Shown here: positions 8,982-17,252 of the stretch, one piece after another
Numbering within the stretch: the first letter of the stretch is position 1
Layout: every line of letters begins with the position of its first letter
Origin: Anaerolineae bacterium
Lineage (GTDB): Bacteria > Chloroflexota > Anaerolineae > Aggregatilineales > Phototrophicaceae
Length of the DNA stretch: 64,000 nt
Assembly (NCBI GenBank): GCA_022841825.1
Contig: JALHQT010000002.1
Location: 186,001-250,000 of the forward strand
Reading direction: 5' to 3'
Translations under genes and position numbers: made by a program
The notes under the pieces: generated by a model
Database searches by the model: none
What the model saw: only the letters and a program-made list of their open reading frames with translations
What the model was told of the DNA's origin: nothing

Positions 8982-10073
8982 ATGCATTGGACTCGACTCT
9001 TCGCCGCACTCGTGTGCGTGCTTGCCTTCGTCGGAGCGGCATCCGCTCAGGATGCCACACCCGCACCCGCCGTCGCTTCTGCTGAACTCCCGCCTGCCAC
9101 CCGCATCGAAAATATCCTCCCGGTCTGGCAGGACATCAATCGCTGCTCCGCCGCCGCCTTCACCATTCAGCTTTCGCCCTTCATTGGCGACCGCCCGTAT
9201 GACGCCATCATTCAGGCGCTCAACCCGCATCCGGAAGACGTGAGCGTGCGTCTGGAAGAAATGGTGCGGGTCGCCAACGAGACCTATGGCTTGCAGGGTG
9301 TCATCCGCTATGCGGGCACGATTGACGTGCTCAAGCGGTTGGTCGCGGCGGGCTTCCCCGTGCTGGTCGAGAACGTCTATTACGATGGCGCGGGCGGTTT
9401 CGACGACTGGTTGAGCCACAACCGCGTCATCATGGGCTACGACGATGCGCTGGGCGAACTCTACACCTTCGATCCGCTGCTCGGCATGGGCGAAGACCAG
9501 CGCGGACGCCCGATCCCTTACGCGGATTATGATGTGCGCTGGCAGGCGTTCAACTACAACTACCTCGTCCTCTACCGCCCGGAACAGGAAGCGGCATTGC
9601 AGGTGGCGCTCGGCGAAGACTGGGATGTGACGACCAATCTCGAACATGCGCTGGCGCGCGCGGAAGCCGACCGCACGAGCAATGGTCCCCTCGACAACAC
9701 CTTCGCGGAGTTCAACCTCGGCTCGACGCTGACGATGCTCGGTCGCTACGAAGAGGCGGCGGCGGCGTTCGACGCGGCGCGGGCGGTTGGGCTGCCCTGG
9801 CGCATGATGTGGTATCAGTTCGGTCCCTTTGAGGCGTACTACGAAATGGGGCGCTACCAGGACGTAATCGACCTGGCGCGCAGCGTGATCGCCAATACGC
9901 CGGGGGTAGAAGAAGTCTACTACTACGCAGGGCGGGCGTATGCCGCGCTCGGCGACACGGTGCGCGCGGAGGGCAACTACGAAGTGGCGATCCTGCGCAA
10001 CCGCTACTTCCGCGAGCCGGTCGATGCCCTGGCAGAGCTATTGGGTGTGACGCCTGCGCCCGCTGGGAGCTAA
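8982..10073 (+). CDS. Secreted C39-like cysteine peptidase domain plus TPRs
   Basis: 363 residues. A signal peptide (cleavage near ASAQ-DA, residues 22-24) is followed by a Thr/Ala/Pro linker and a papain-fold domain like Peptidase_C39_2: QDINRCSAAAF carries the oxyanion Gln (about 50) and the candidate nucleophile Cys (about 55), and SHNRVIMGYDD the catalytic His, with the Asp in TFDPLLG. The C-terminal third (from about 225) holds three to four TPR units. The role in cutting or binding other exported proteins is inferred. Genes on both sides face away or belong to a different island; a hairpin follows. Confidence 0.72.
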   Translation: MHWTRLFAALVCVLAFVGAASAQDATPAPAVASAELPPATRIENILPVWQDINRCSAAAFTIQLSPFIGDRPYDAIIQALNPHPEDVSVRLEEMVRVANETYGLQGVIRYAGTIDVLKRLVAAGFPVLVENVYYDGAGGFDDWLSHNRVIMGYDDALGELYTFDPLLGMGEDQRGRPIPYADYDVRWQAFNYNYLVLYRPEQEAALQVALGEDWDVTTNLEHALARAEADRTSNGPLDNTFAEFNLGSTLTMLGRYEEAAAAFDAARAVGLPWRMMWYQFGPFEAYYEMGRYQDVIDLARSVIANTPGVEEVYYYAGRAYAALGDTVRAEGNYEVAILRNRYFREPVDALAELLGVTPAPAGS

Positions 10074-10095
10074 CGGGGTAACGCACTAGCTTTAT

Positions 10096-10126
10096 AGCCT
10101 TCTAAGCACTGTTCTCAGAAGGCTTT
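10096..10126 (+). terminator. Hairpin after the C39-TPR gene
   Basis: An 8-bp stem AGCCTTCT / AGAAGGCT (10096-10103 with 10117-10124) with a 13-base loop, ending in TTT. The T-run is short, so this is a weak intrinsic terminator or a boundary hairpin at the edge of the lower-GC island. Confidence 0.4.
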
Positions 10127-10163
10127 CGCCGAGGCAAGCTTGAGAAAAGGACATACCGAGAAC

Positions 10164-11168
10164 ATGGCAGTCATATGGACCGAAAACGGCGTTTATACGA
10201 GCACAGGATATCAAAGTGAAGCGGATCTGGAAAATGCGATTCTCAGAGTGCAGACGGCGCTTTTCGGAGGTAATCGAGTTTATCTGGATGTCAAAAAGAA
10301 GATTGGGACAAAGGGCGGGCTGCGCAACATTCCAGATGGCTATCTGATTGACCTGAATGGGCTCAAGCCACGCTTATACGTTGTTGAGAATGAACTTGCA
10401 TCTCATGACCCTCTTCGTCATGTTGCTGTTCAGCTCCTCGAATTTTCCCTGTCCTTTAGTGCCGAACGACGAACAATCAAGACGATCATATTCAACGCGC
10501 TACAGACTAATGAAGCAGCAAAGACCCTTTGCGAGCAATATGCACGCACAAGAAACTATCGCAATTTAGACCATATGCTCGAAGAAATGGTCTTTGATGC
10601 TCCATTCGCTGCCTTAGTAATTATTGACGAAATGTCTGATGAATTGCAGACGGTCCTGGCCGAGAAGTTTCGTTTTGGGGTCGAAGTTCTGCAAGTGTCG
10701 CGGTACAAGAATGGAGCGGGCGAGGATCTATATCATTTCGAACCCTTCCTCGCGGGTATCACAGATGATCTAGCGGCTTCAGGCGAAGCTACTGGGGCGG
10801 GTCACGCACTTGATGTGTCAGAAGTTGACACAATCGTAGTGCCAGCGCAGGCAGAGGGTTTCCGAGAGACATTCCTAGGCGAGAATCGTTGGCATCAGAT
10901 ACGTATTCATGGCACCATGCGCCCTCAGATTAAGTACATCGCCGTTTACCAAGTGCGTCCGGTTTCCGCCATCACTCACGTGGCACCCGTGAGTTCTATT
11001 GAACCCTGGGGAGATAGTGGAAAGTTTGTCGTAAATTTTGCAGAACCAGCGAAAGAGATCAATCACATCAGGCTCGTACCCAACGGGAAGGTAAAAGCTC
11101 TACAGAATATTCGATATACCACGCTAGAACGTCTTGAGGCTGCAACAACACTTGATGAAGTTTGGTGA
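10164..11168 (+). CDS. PD-(D/E)XK nuclease-like protein with second uncharacterised domain
   Basis: 334 residues from ATG 10164 (upstream TTG 10140 is less likely). Residues 10-150 show the restriction-endonuclease-like arrangement: an early acidic helix (SEADLENAIL), IPDGYLIDL supplying the PD, then LYVVENELASH supplying E-x-E, followed by a helix with LRHVAVQLLEF. This suggests a divergent PD-(D/E)XK nuclease. The C-terminal 130 residues are a beta-rich domain (WHQIRIHGTMRPQIKYIAVYQVRPVSA) I cannot name. The region has lower GC and different codon use from its surroundings, and the next two genes follow on the same strand; together they look like an acquired defence-type cassette. Confidence 0.6.
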   Translation: MAVIWTENGVYTSTGYQSEADLENAILRVQTALFGGNRVYLDVKKKIGTKGGLRNIPDGYLIDLNGLKPRLYVVENELASHDPLRHVAVQLLEFSLSFSAERRTIKTIIFNALQTNEAAKTLCEQYARTRNYRNLDHMLEEMVFDAPFAALVIIDEMSDELQTVLAEKFRFGVEVLQVSRYKNGAGEDLYHFEPFLAGITDDLAASGEATGAGHALDVSEVDTIVVPAQAEGFRETFLGENRWHQIRIHGTMRPQIKYIAVYQVRPVSAITHVAPVSSIEPWGDSGKFVVNFAEPAKEINHIRLVPNGKVKALQNIRYTTLERLEAATTLDEVW

Positions 11169-11243
11169 AGTCAAAATGCCTTTTGCTCCCAGCGAAATTG
11201 GATACGCCACATCGCATAATGTTAGGGTGTGAAGGGGGGATAC

Positions 11244-11531
11244 ATGAGCAGCGTAGGTCAGCTAGAAGAAGTCCTCGCACTGGCGCTTCAACTTGCGCCA
11301 AAAGAACGCCTCCAGCTTATTGAGAAGGTTGCCGCTTCTGTCGAACGTGACATCGAAGCCGTTTCTGGTTCCCCTGACGAAACTTGGGGTCAGAAACTGG
11401 TTCGCATGATGGATGAAGGTGGACCCATTGAGATGATTCATCCAGAAATTGAGGATGCGACGGAATGGGTCAAACAGATTCGTTGGGACCAAGACGAACG
11501 GCGAGGTCTCAAGTGGGATGACAACCAATAA
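11244..11531 (+). CDS. Small antitoxin-like helical protein
   Basis: 95 residues from ATG 11244, which has AAGGGGGG four bases upstream. The N-terminal helix LEEVLALALQLAPKERLQLIEKV matches the pattern of putative addiction-module components (an ALxLPPEERxxLxExL-type helix); the acidic C-terminal half (DETWGQKLVRMMDEGG ... EDATEWVKQIRWDQ) has no recognisable family. It overlaps the start of the following nuclease gene by 14 bases, so the two are probably translated together. A regulatory or inhibitory role for the nuclease is inference only. Confidence 0.55.
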   Translation: MSSVGQLEEVLALALQLAPKERLQLIEKVAASVERDIEAVSGSPDETWGQKLVRMMDEGGPIEMIHPEIEDATEWVKQIRWDQDERRGLKWDDNQ

Positions 11532-12489
11532 CATGTACATGGTGCGGGCAGATTTTGCCCGCTATGCGTCTGCGTTTCAGGCTGGTAAATATGTTGGGAT
11601 TGGGTGGCTGGAACATACAGACCTGAGTGATATTGCTGATCGCGAGACATTGCGCACCCTATATGAGCACAGCTATCCAAATGCTGCGCCAATGAATCTA
11701 GCGCAAAACGTTGGGCAGATTTGGCGATTCTTGAACGATCTCACGTTGGGAACCTATGTCGTTACCCCAATGAAGGACAACGCACAATTGCTTGTCGGGC
11801 AAATTGTGGGTGGATATGTATACGTACCAGCGCAATCGGATTCTCCTTATCCACATCGAAAATCAGTTGAGTGGTTTCCAGAGCCAATTATACGTAGTAT
11901 GTTGTCCGTTTCTGCCCAGAATACGTTGCGCTCCTCATTAACCATTTTCCAAATCGGTCATGCAGAGGAGATTCTCAGGCACTTTAGTATCGAATTGTCA
12001 GAACGCAGCCAGAAGCTATTGATGACTGAAGAGCAAATCAAGCAAGCGATACTTGGTCAGCTACTTGAGTTACGAGCTGATGAGTTCGAAATCCTTGTTC
12101 GCGATGTTCTGGCTGCCATTGGTTTTGAGGATGCGGAGCACACTGGACGTTCGGGCGACAATGGGATTGACGTCAAGGGAAAGCTCGCGGTCTACGACTT
12201 CGCCTCGATCGATATTATGGTGCAAGTGAAGCGATATAAATCAGGGCGTATCGACCATCAGGCAATCAAGGATTTGCGAGGAAGTGTCCCAGAACGGACA
12301 CACGCAGCATTCGTAACAACTTCAGACTTTACAGAAAGGGCACGCCTGGAGGCTCACAAAGAAGGTTTCAAGAAAATTGGCTTGATCAATGGCTCACAGT
12401 TTGTCGATATATTGATTGAGCATTATGACGATCTGTCGGAAGAAGTGCGGGCAAAGCTCAATCTACGTAAAACGCTTGTTCCCCGATAA
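11518..12489 (+). CDS. Mrr-type restriction endonuclease with N-terminal PUA/EVE-like domain
   Basis: 323 residues from ATG 11518 (ATG 11533 is an alternative). The N-terminal 100 residues (YMVRADFARYASAFQAGKYVGIGWLE ... GQIVGGYVYVP) resemble the beta-barrel modified-base or RNA readers often placed before Mrr domains. The C-terminal Mrr catalytic domain has the PD-(D/E)XK set: LRADEFEILVRDVLAAIGF, then GRSGDNGIDVKGKL with the metal-binding Asp, then IMVQVKRYKSG with Q-x-K, then AAFVTTSDFTERARLEAHK. Mrr enzymes cut modified or foreign DNA. It closes the 10.1-12.5 kb island. Confidence 0.75.
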   Translation: MTTNNMYMVRADFARYASAFQAGKYVGIGWLEHTDLSDIADRETLRTLYEHSYPNAAPMNLAQNVGQIWRFLNDLTLGTYVVTPMKDNAQLLVGQIVGGYVYVPAQSDSPYPHRKSVEWFPEPIIRSMLSVSAQNTLRSSLTIFQIGHAEEILRHFSIELSERSQKLLMTEEQIKQAILGQLLELRADEFEILVRDVLAAIGFEDAEHTGRSGDNGIDVKGKLAVYDFASIDIMVQVKRYKSGRIDHQAIKDLRGSVPERTHAAFVTTSDFTERARLEAHKEGFKKIGLINGSQFVDILIEHYDDLSEEVRAKLNLRKTLVPR

Positions 12490-12505
12490 CGTGAAAGGCT
12501 TCTGA

Positions 12506-13870
12506 ATGCCCCCTCGTGCCTCCATCGCCCTCATCGCCGCCCTCGCATTTGCCGTTACTCTCCTGCTGCCGCCTGCGCTCGCCCAGGAGGATGCGCCGCT
12601 GACGGCACCTATCGCAGAGATCGTCGAAGGCGTCGGCGTCTTCGGTGAGCCTGTGCAGACGGTGCGCGGCGTGCTCCTCAACAACGACACCACCGCCTAC
12701 CGCAACATCAGTGTGACGGCGCAGGTCTTCGACGCGCAGGATACCCTGATCGGGGAGGGTCTCGGCGTGCTGGTCAATGCCTGCGGCGCGGGGCTGCTCT
12801 TTGATTTCGCGCTTCAGCCGGGCGCGACGCATCCCTTCAGTGCGCCGCTGGAGCTGTTCGAGGAAGCCGCCGCTATCGACCGCATCGCCATCAGCGCGAC
12901 GGGTGACGCCGTGCCGCCCAGCGCGGACGCCGCGCCGCTGCCAGAGGGCATCACGCAGGTCAGCAGGGAGGAGGTTGTGGCGGTCGAGTGGGAAGATACG
13001 ACCACTTTCCGCTACGCGGTGGGCTGCGAACGCGCCCTCTTCACCGAATGGGAATGGCGACGCTACGATCTGGACGAGGGCGATGATGTCGTCATCGAGC
13101 ATCCGTACGCCGACCAGGTCACCGACGAGCTGCGTGAGCGACTGCGCCTGACCGACCCGCTGATCTTCGCCAATTCGCGGCTGCGTTTCGCGCCGATGGG
13201 TGGCGAGCGGCTGGTCTATCAGGACGCCATCAACGACATCTTCACGACAGCGGCGGACGGACGCTTGCAGCGGCGTCTGCACACGCTGCTCAACCGCTAC
13301 TCGCTCCAGGGCTACATCTGGCTGCCGGAAAACCGCTTCCTCGCCTACTACTATGGTGCGTTCGGCGACCCAGTGCTCTACTTCAGCGCCGACATTGACG
13401 CGCGCATCATCAGCCGCGCACCGACGCGCGCCAAGCCGTCGGCGATTGTGCCGGGCATCGCGGCGGATGGGCGGCGGGCGATCATCGCGGGCACGTTCGA
13501 CGGCGTAACGGGATACTTCCTTGAGCGACTGGAGGATAACTTCACCGAGCTGCTCTTTGAGGCGGAGGTGCCGAGCAATAATTATCCGCCGCCCGTGCCG
13601 CTGCTGAACGAGGAAGGCGACCGCGTGACGCAGATCTACCTCGTGCGTCCGGTGGACGATGTGCCGCACTTACAATGCTTCTTCCGCCCGGAAGAGGGCG
13701 GCAGCGCATTGATCGATTATGGCGCGCTGCCGCTCAATCTGGCGATCGACGAGCGTGCGTGGTCGTTCCTCTCGCCGGATGAGCGCACCATCGCGCTGGC
13801 GGCGAACGGCGCGAACGGCGGCTTGTGGCTGATCGACCGCGACGCCCTGCCTCCGTGCGGAAGCTCCTGA
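12506..13870 (+). CDS. Exported FxLYD / beta-propeller-like protein
   Basis: 454 residues. The signal peptide ends near PALAQ-ED (residue 27). Residues 40-125 look like an FxLYD-type beta-sandwich (VRGVLLNNDTTAYRNISVTAQVFD). The rest has repeated strand patterns such as LPENRFLAYYYGAF, GIAADGRRAIIAGTFDG and FLSPDERTIALAANG, which resemble TolB/WD40-like propeller blades (the P-D-G/E-R motif). It is probably cell-surface or periplasm-equivalent. Normal high GC resumes here, 16 bases after the nuclease gene. The function is unknown. Confidence 0.65.
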   Translation: MPPRASIALIAALAFAVTLLLPPALAQEDAPLTAPIAEIVEGVGVFGEPVQTVRGVLLNNDTTAYRNISVTAQVFDAQDTLIGEGLGVLVNACGAGLLFDFALQPGATHPFSAPLELFEEAAAIDRIAISATGDAVPPSADAAPLPEGITQVSREEVVAVEWEDTTTFRYAVGCERALFTEWEWRRYDLDEGDDVVIEHPYADQVTDELRERLRLTDPLIFANSRLRFAPMGGERLVYQDAINDIFTTAADGRLQRRLHTLLNRYSLQGYIWLPENRFLAYYYGAFGDPVLYFSADIDARIISRAPTRAKPSAIVPGIAADGRRAIIAGTFDGVTGYFLERLEDNFTELLFEAEVPSNNYPPPVPLLNEEGDRVTQIYLVRPVDDVPHLQCFFRPEEGGSALIDYGALPLNLAIDERAWSFLSPDERTIALAANGANGGLWLIDRDALPPCGSS

Positions 13871-13952
13871 GGATAGAAACCGCCATGACCCCATGAGCGC
13901 CCGGTTTGAAAAGAATTCAGGCGTTCATGGCGTCGTGGCGGTTCAATTAGGC

Positions 13953-16202
13953 ATGAAACATCTCTCTCGTCTTGAACTGCTGCTTCTCCTCGCCATCCTG
14001 GTGCTGGCGGGATGGCTGCGCTTTGGCTGGATCGGCACCAACAGCTTCGCGGGCGACGAGGCGCGCATCAGCCTGGATGCGCTGCGGCTGACGCGCGGCG
14101 GCGAATTCGTCTTTATCGCCCAGCAAAGCTCGACCGGTATCCCCTTCCTGCCCGCCAGCGTCTGGATGTTCGCGCCACCTTACCTCGTCACGCCTGACCC
14201 GCTTGGCGCGACGCTCTACGTTGCGCTCCTGAGTTGGTTGACCGTGCTCGGCGTCTGGGCGCTGGCACGGCGCTGGGGGATGTGGGCGGGGTTGTGCGCG
14301 GCGCTCTTTCTGGCGGCGTCGCCCTATGCCGTCTTCTACGGGCGCAGTATCTGGCAGCCTAACCTGCTGCCCTTCCTGGGGCTGGCGTGGGCGTGGACGG
14401 CGTGGCGGGCGCTGGAAGTCGATCACACGGATTTGGTACGCCAAACCCCTATCAGAACCAGTGTAGGGGCGCAATATATTGCGCCCCTACCATCGCGTTA
14501 TTTGCCACTGATCGCGCATATCTTCCTCGCCGGGTTCATCGTCCAGGTGCATTTCGCGGGCGCGGCGCTGGCGCTCGGCACCGCGATCCTGTTCGTCTAT
14601 GGGCGCTGGTGGCGGCGCTGGCAAGCCCTGCTGATCGGCGGCGCGTTGGCGGCGTTGTGTGCGCTGCCTTACGCCTGGTATCTCATCACGCAAGCGCCGC
14701 AGGTGCTCGCGCAGTTGGGGCAGATCGGCGGCGGGGAGGCGGCGGTTGACCTGAGCGGTGCGCGCAACCTGCTGCATATGGCGCTCGGCTACGACTGGGG
14801 CTATCTGGCGCTTGGCGAATACGACACGTTCAGCCGCGAGATGGTGACGGTGGTCGTCGCGGGGGCGCTGTTGGGAATGGGTGCGTGGTGCGTAGTGCGT
14901 AGTGCGTGGTGCGCTGTGCGTGGTGCGAAAGAACGTAATGAAGAATCGGTAGGGACGAGGCATGCCTCGTCCTCAGTTGCTGCACAAGTCATGCCCACGC
15001 ACTACGCACCCCGCACCACGCACTCGGACGAGGCGCGCCTCGTCCCTACAGTACTGCTGCTTGTCTGGCTGCTGGCGTCGCCGCTGTTCTTCCTGCGCCA
15101 CACGACGCCCGTGCTGCCGCATTACCAGCTTGTCGCGCTGCCCGCGCTGGCGCTGCTCGTCGGCGCGGCGACCACGCTGGTCAATCGGCAGCTCTGGCGC
15201 TGGGGCGTGAGCGCGGCGGTGCTGGCGCTGGCAGTCGCCTGGACGACTCAGATCGCCCTCTCGCTTGAACGCGCCTCGCTTGAACGCCCGCCGCAGAGCG
15301 CCCTCAGCAGCATCCTGCGCGAATCGCGCGACGCCGCTTTCGCCATCCCACGCGACCGCGCGGCGATCTTTTACACGCATGGCGACGACCCGGCGATCAG
15401 CGGCGAGGTCGCCGTCTTCCGCGTGCTGCTGTGGGATCACCCACACGCGCGCATCGTCGATGGCACGACGACGTTGATCCTGCCGAGCGAACCCGCCGCG
15501 TTGATGTCCACGCTCGCGCCCTTCCAGGCGTGGGAGGAGCTGGTCGATCTCGAATTGGCGGGCGATGTGCGTGAGTTCCCGCGCCGCCCACCCGGCGAGG
15601 CGTTCGTGATGACGATGGTGGACGACCCCTCCCTAAATCCCTCCCTCGGCACTTGCACTCGGTCGCCACTCCGCACGCTTCGTGGAGAGGGACTTCAATC
15701 CCAGGCATCTGGCTCCCCTCTCCACGTTAGTGGGGAGGGGATGGGGGAGGGGTTCAGGGCGTTTGACATCCCCTACGGTAATGGTACGACGCTCGAGGGC
15801 ATCCGCGCGCGGCGGGTGGGCGACAGGCTGCGCATCTCGTCGTTGTGGGCGGCGGGCGATCTGACGGGTACGCCTGCGCAGGCGTTTCATCATCTATATC
15901 GCATCGGCGAGGTGGGTGACGCACTGCCGCAGGTCGATGACTTAATCCCGGCTGACCAACTCAGCACGCCTGACTACGGCTCCGACGTTGCGATGGGGAT
16001 GCGCAACTGGCGGGCGAACGATCAGGTCGTCGTGATGGCGGACTTCTTCGATGTCCCGCCGGGCATCTACCGCCTCGTCCTGGGGCAGTACACGCTGCCC
16101 GATGGCGAACGGGTGCCGCTGGCACAGGGCGGCGACTCGGTGTCGTGGGTGTTCCGGTGCTGTGAGCCGACGGACATAAACAGTGCCCAGGAGAGCCAAT
16201 GA
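13953..16202 (+). CDS. GT39-like polytopic glycosyltransferase carrying in-frame palindromic inserts
   Basis: About 749 residues from ATG 13953; an ATG at 13893 would add 20 residues rich in repeat-derived sequence. The N-terminal half has the GT-C/ArnT-PMT plan: helix 1, then NSFAGDEARIS (catalytic-type acidic pair), then many helices including ASPYAVFYGRSIWQPN. The C-terminal half is a soluble outer domain. Three hydrophilic stretches at residues 160-179, 308-367 and 558-600 are encoded by palindromic repeats and have no place in the family. The stop overlaps the FemAB-like start (ATGA), so the two are coupled, suggesting envelope-glycan work. The sugar donor is unknown. Confidence 0.72.
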   Translation: MKHLSRLELLLLLAILVLAGWLRFGWIGTNSFAGDEARISLDALRLTRGGEFVFIAQQSSTGIPFLPASVWMFAPPYLVTPDPLGATLYVALLSWLTVLGVWALARRWGMWAGLCAALFLAASPYAVFYGRSIWQPNLLPFLGLAWAWTAWRALEVDHTDLVRQTPIRTSVGAQYIAPLPSRYLPLIAHIFLAGFIVQVHFAGAALALGTAILFVYGRWWRRWQALLIGGALAALCALPYAWYLITQAPQVLAQLGQIGGGEAAVDLSGARNLLHMALGYDWGYLALGEYDTFSREMVTVVVAGALLGMGAWCVVRSAWCAVRGAKERNEESVGTRHASSSVAAQVMPTHYAPRTTHSDEARLVPTVLLLVWLLASPLFFLRHTTPVLPHYQLVALPALALLVGAATTLVNRQLWRWGVSAAVLALAVAWTTQIALSLERASLERPPQSALSSILRESRDAAFAIPRDRAAIFYTHGDDPAISGEVAVFRVLLWDHPHARIVDGTTTLILPSEPAALMSTLAPFQAWEELVDLELAGDVREFPRRPPGEAFVMTMVDDPSLNPSLGTCTRSPLRTLRGEGLQSQASGSPLHVSGEGMGEGFRAFDIPYGNGTTLEGIRARRVGDRLRISSLWAAGDLTGTPAQAFHHLYRIGEVGDALPQVDDLIPADQLSTPDYGSDVAMGMRNWRANDQVVVMADFFDVPPGIYRLVLGQYTLPDGERVPLAQGGDSVSWVFRCCEPTDINSAQESQ
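14431..14490. repeat. Family A palindrome inside the GT39-like gene (insert 1)
   Basis: Two pieces: TTTGGTACGCCAAA at 14432-14445 followed by CCCCTA, and a perfect 28-base palindrome at 14463-14490 (arm GTAGGGGCGCAATA). The reading frame runs straight through and encodes a polar loop between predicted helices. Confidence 0.9.
14879..15050. repeat. Nested family A and B palindromes inside the GT39-like gene (insert 2)
   Basis: Outer family B tracts built from GTGCGTGGTGCG and variants at 14881-14928, answered by complementary CGCACCACGCAC-type sequence at 14995-15024. Between them lies a family A palindrome, 14953-14972 (arm GGACGAGGCA), and after them another, 15026-15045 (arm GGACGAGGCG), followed by CTACAG. 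The composite adds roughly 58 polar residues in frame between two hydrophobic helices. Confidence 0.9.
15625..15753. repeat. Family C hairpin element inside the GT39-like gene (insert 3)
   Basis: Ends are the 9-base inverted repeat ACCCCTCCC (15625-15633) and GGGAGGGGT (15745-15753). Length is 129 bases, exactly 43 codons. An inner hairpin, CCCCTCTCCAC / GTGGGGAGGGG, sits near its right side (15715-15740). It is translated as a Ser/Gly/Arg-rich loop in the C-terminal soluble part of the protein. Confidence 0.88.
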
Positions 16203-17221
16203 CCCTAAACCCCTTCACACCCACCTCCGCCGAATGGGATGCGTTCGTCGTCGCCCAGCCGCGCGGGCATGTCTTGCAGCTCGCCGATTGGGGTGCGCTC
16301 AAGGGCGCGTTCGGTTGGGCGCATGAGCGCGTCGCGCTGCGCGAAGGCGATCAAATCGTGGCGGGTGCGCAGCTCCTGTTTCGCCCGCTGCCGCTGCGCC
16401 TCGGCACGATGGCGTATCTGGCGATGGGACCGTATGGTGAGGATAGATTGTGGCGTGCCATCCACGCCTGCGCGCGTCAGCATCGCGCGGTGTTCCTAAA
16501 GTGGGAGCCGGGCATTTACACGCCGGGCGAGACGCAGCCCGACCCCGCCGCGCTCGGCTTCCGGCTCGCGCCGCAGACGATCCAGCCGCCGCGCACGATC
16601 CTGATCGACATTGCTGGCGACGACGACGCCATCCTGGGGCGTATGAACCAGGGAACACGCCGCAAGATTCGCCAGAGCCTGAAGAACAGCGTGACGTACC
16701 GCGAGGCGACGCGCAATGAAGTTTCACGCTTCACACAGATGATGACGACGACGGGCGCGCGGAATGCCTTCGGCGTCCACAGCGCAGCCTACTACGAGCG
16801 CGCCTATGACCTGTTCGTGCCGCATCACGCCGCGCTGATCCTGGCGGAACATGAGGGCGAGGCGCTGGCAGGCGTGATGGTGTTCGCGGTCGGGCGGCAG
16901 GCATGGTATCTCTACGGCGCGTCGTCGGACAGCAAGCGCAACCTGATGGCGAGCTACGGCGCGCAGTGGACGGCGATCCAGTGGGCGAAGGCGCGCGGCT
17001 GTACGACTTACGACTTGTGGGGCATCCCCGACGAGGACGAGGCGGCGCTCGAAGCGGGGTTCGAGACGCGCAGCGACGGCTTATGGGGCGTCTATGGCTT
17101 CAAGCGCGGTTGGGGCGGGGATGTGGTGCGCGCATTGGGGGCATGGGACTACGTGTACAACCCGGCGCTGTATGCGGCATACAAGTTCGCGCTGCGGCTG
17201 CGGCGTGGAGCGGCGGAGTGA
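16199..17221 (+). CDS. FemAB-like aminoacyltransferase (peptidoglycan bridge family)
   Basis: 340 residues, in the normal range for the FemA/FemB/FemX family. These enzymes carry two GNAT-like folds and transfer amino acids from tRNA to cell-wall precursors or modify other surface molecules. Diagnostic segments are GHVLQLADWGALKGAFGW at the N-terminus, TILIDI...MNQGTRRKIRQSLKN (typical x-x-x-K-T-R-x-x-I pattern), an internal helix with ARNAFGVHSAAYYE, and WYLYGASSDSKRNLMASYGAQW followed by YDLWGIPD. It overlaps the GT39-like gene by 4 bases, so both are likely part of one envelope-assembly unit. Confidence 0.85.
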   Translation: MTLNPFTPTSAEWDAFVVAQPRGHVLQLADWGALKGAFGWAHERVALREGDQIVAGAQLLFRPLPLRLGTMAYLAMGPYGEDRLWRAIHACARQHRAVFLKWEPGIYTPGETQPDPAALGFRLAPQTIQPPRTILIDIAGDDDAILGRMNQGTRRKIRQSLKNSVTYREATRNEVSRFTQMMTTTGARNAFGVHSAAYYERAYDLFVPHHAALILAEHEGEALAGVMVFAVGRQAWYLYGASSDSKRNLMASYGAQWTAIQWAKARGCTTYDLWGIPDEDEAALEAGFETRSDGLWGVYGFKRGWGGDVVRALGAWDYVYNPALYAAYKFALRLRRGAAE

Positions 17222-17252
17222 AGTCGGCCGGGTACTCATGCAGCGTCGCACA

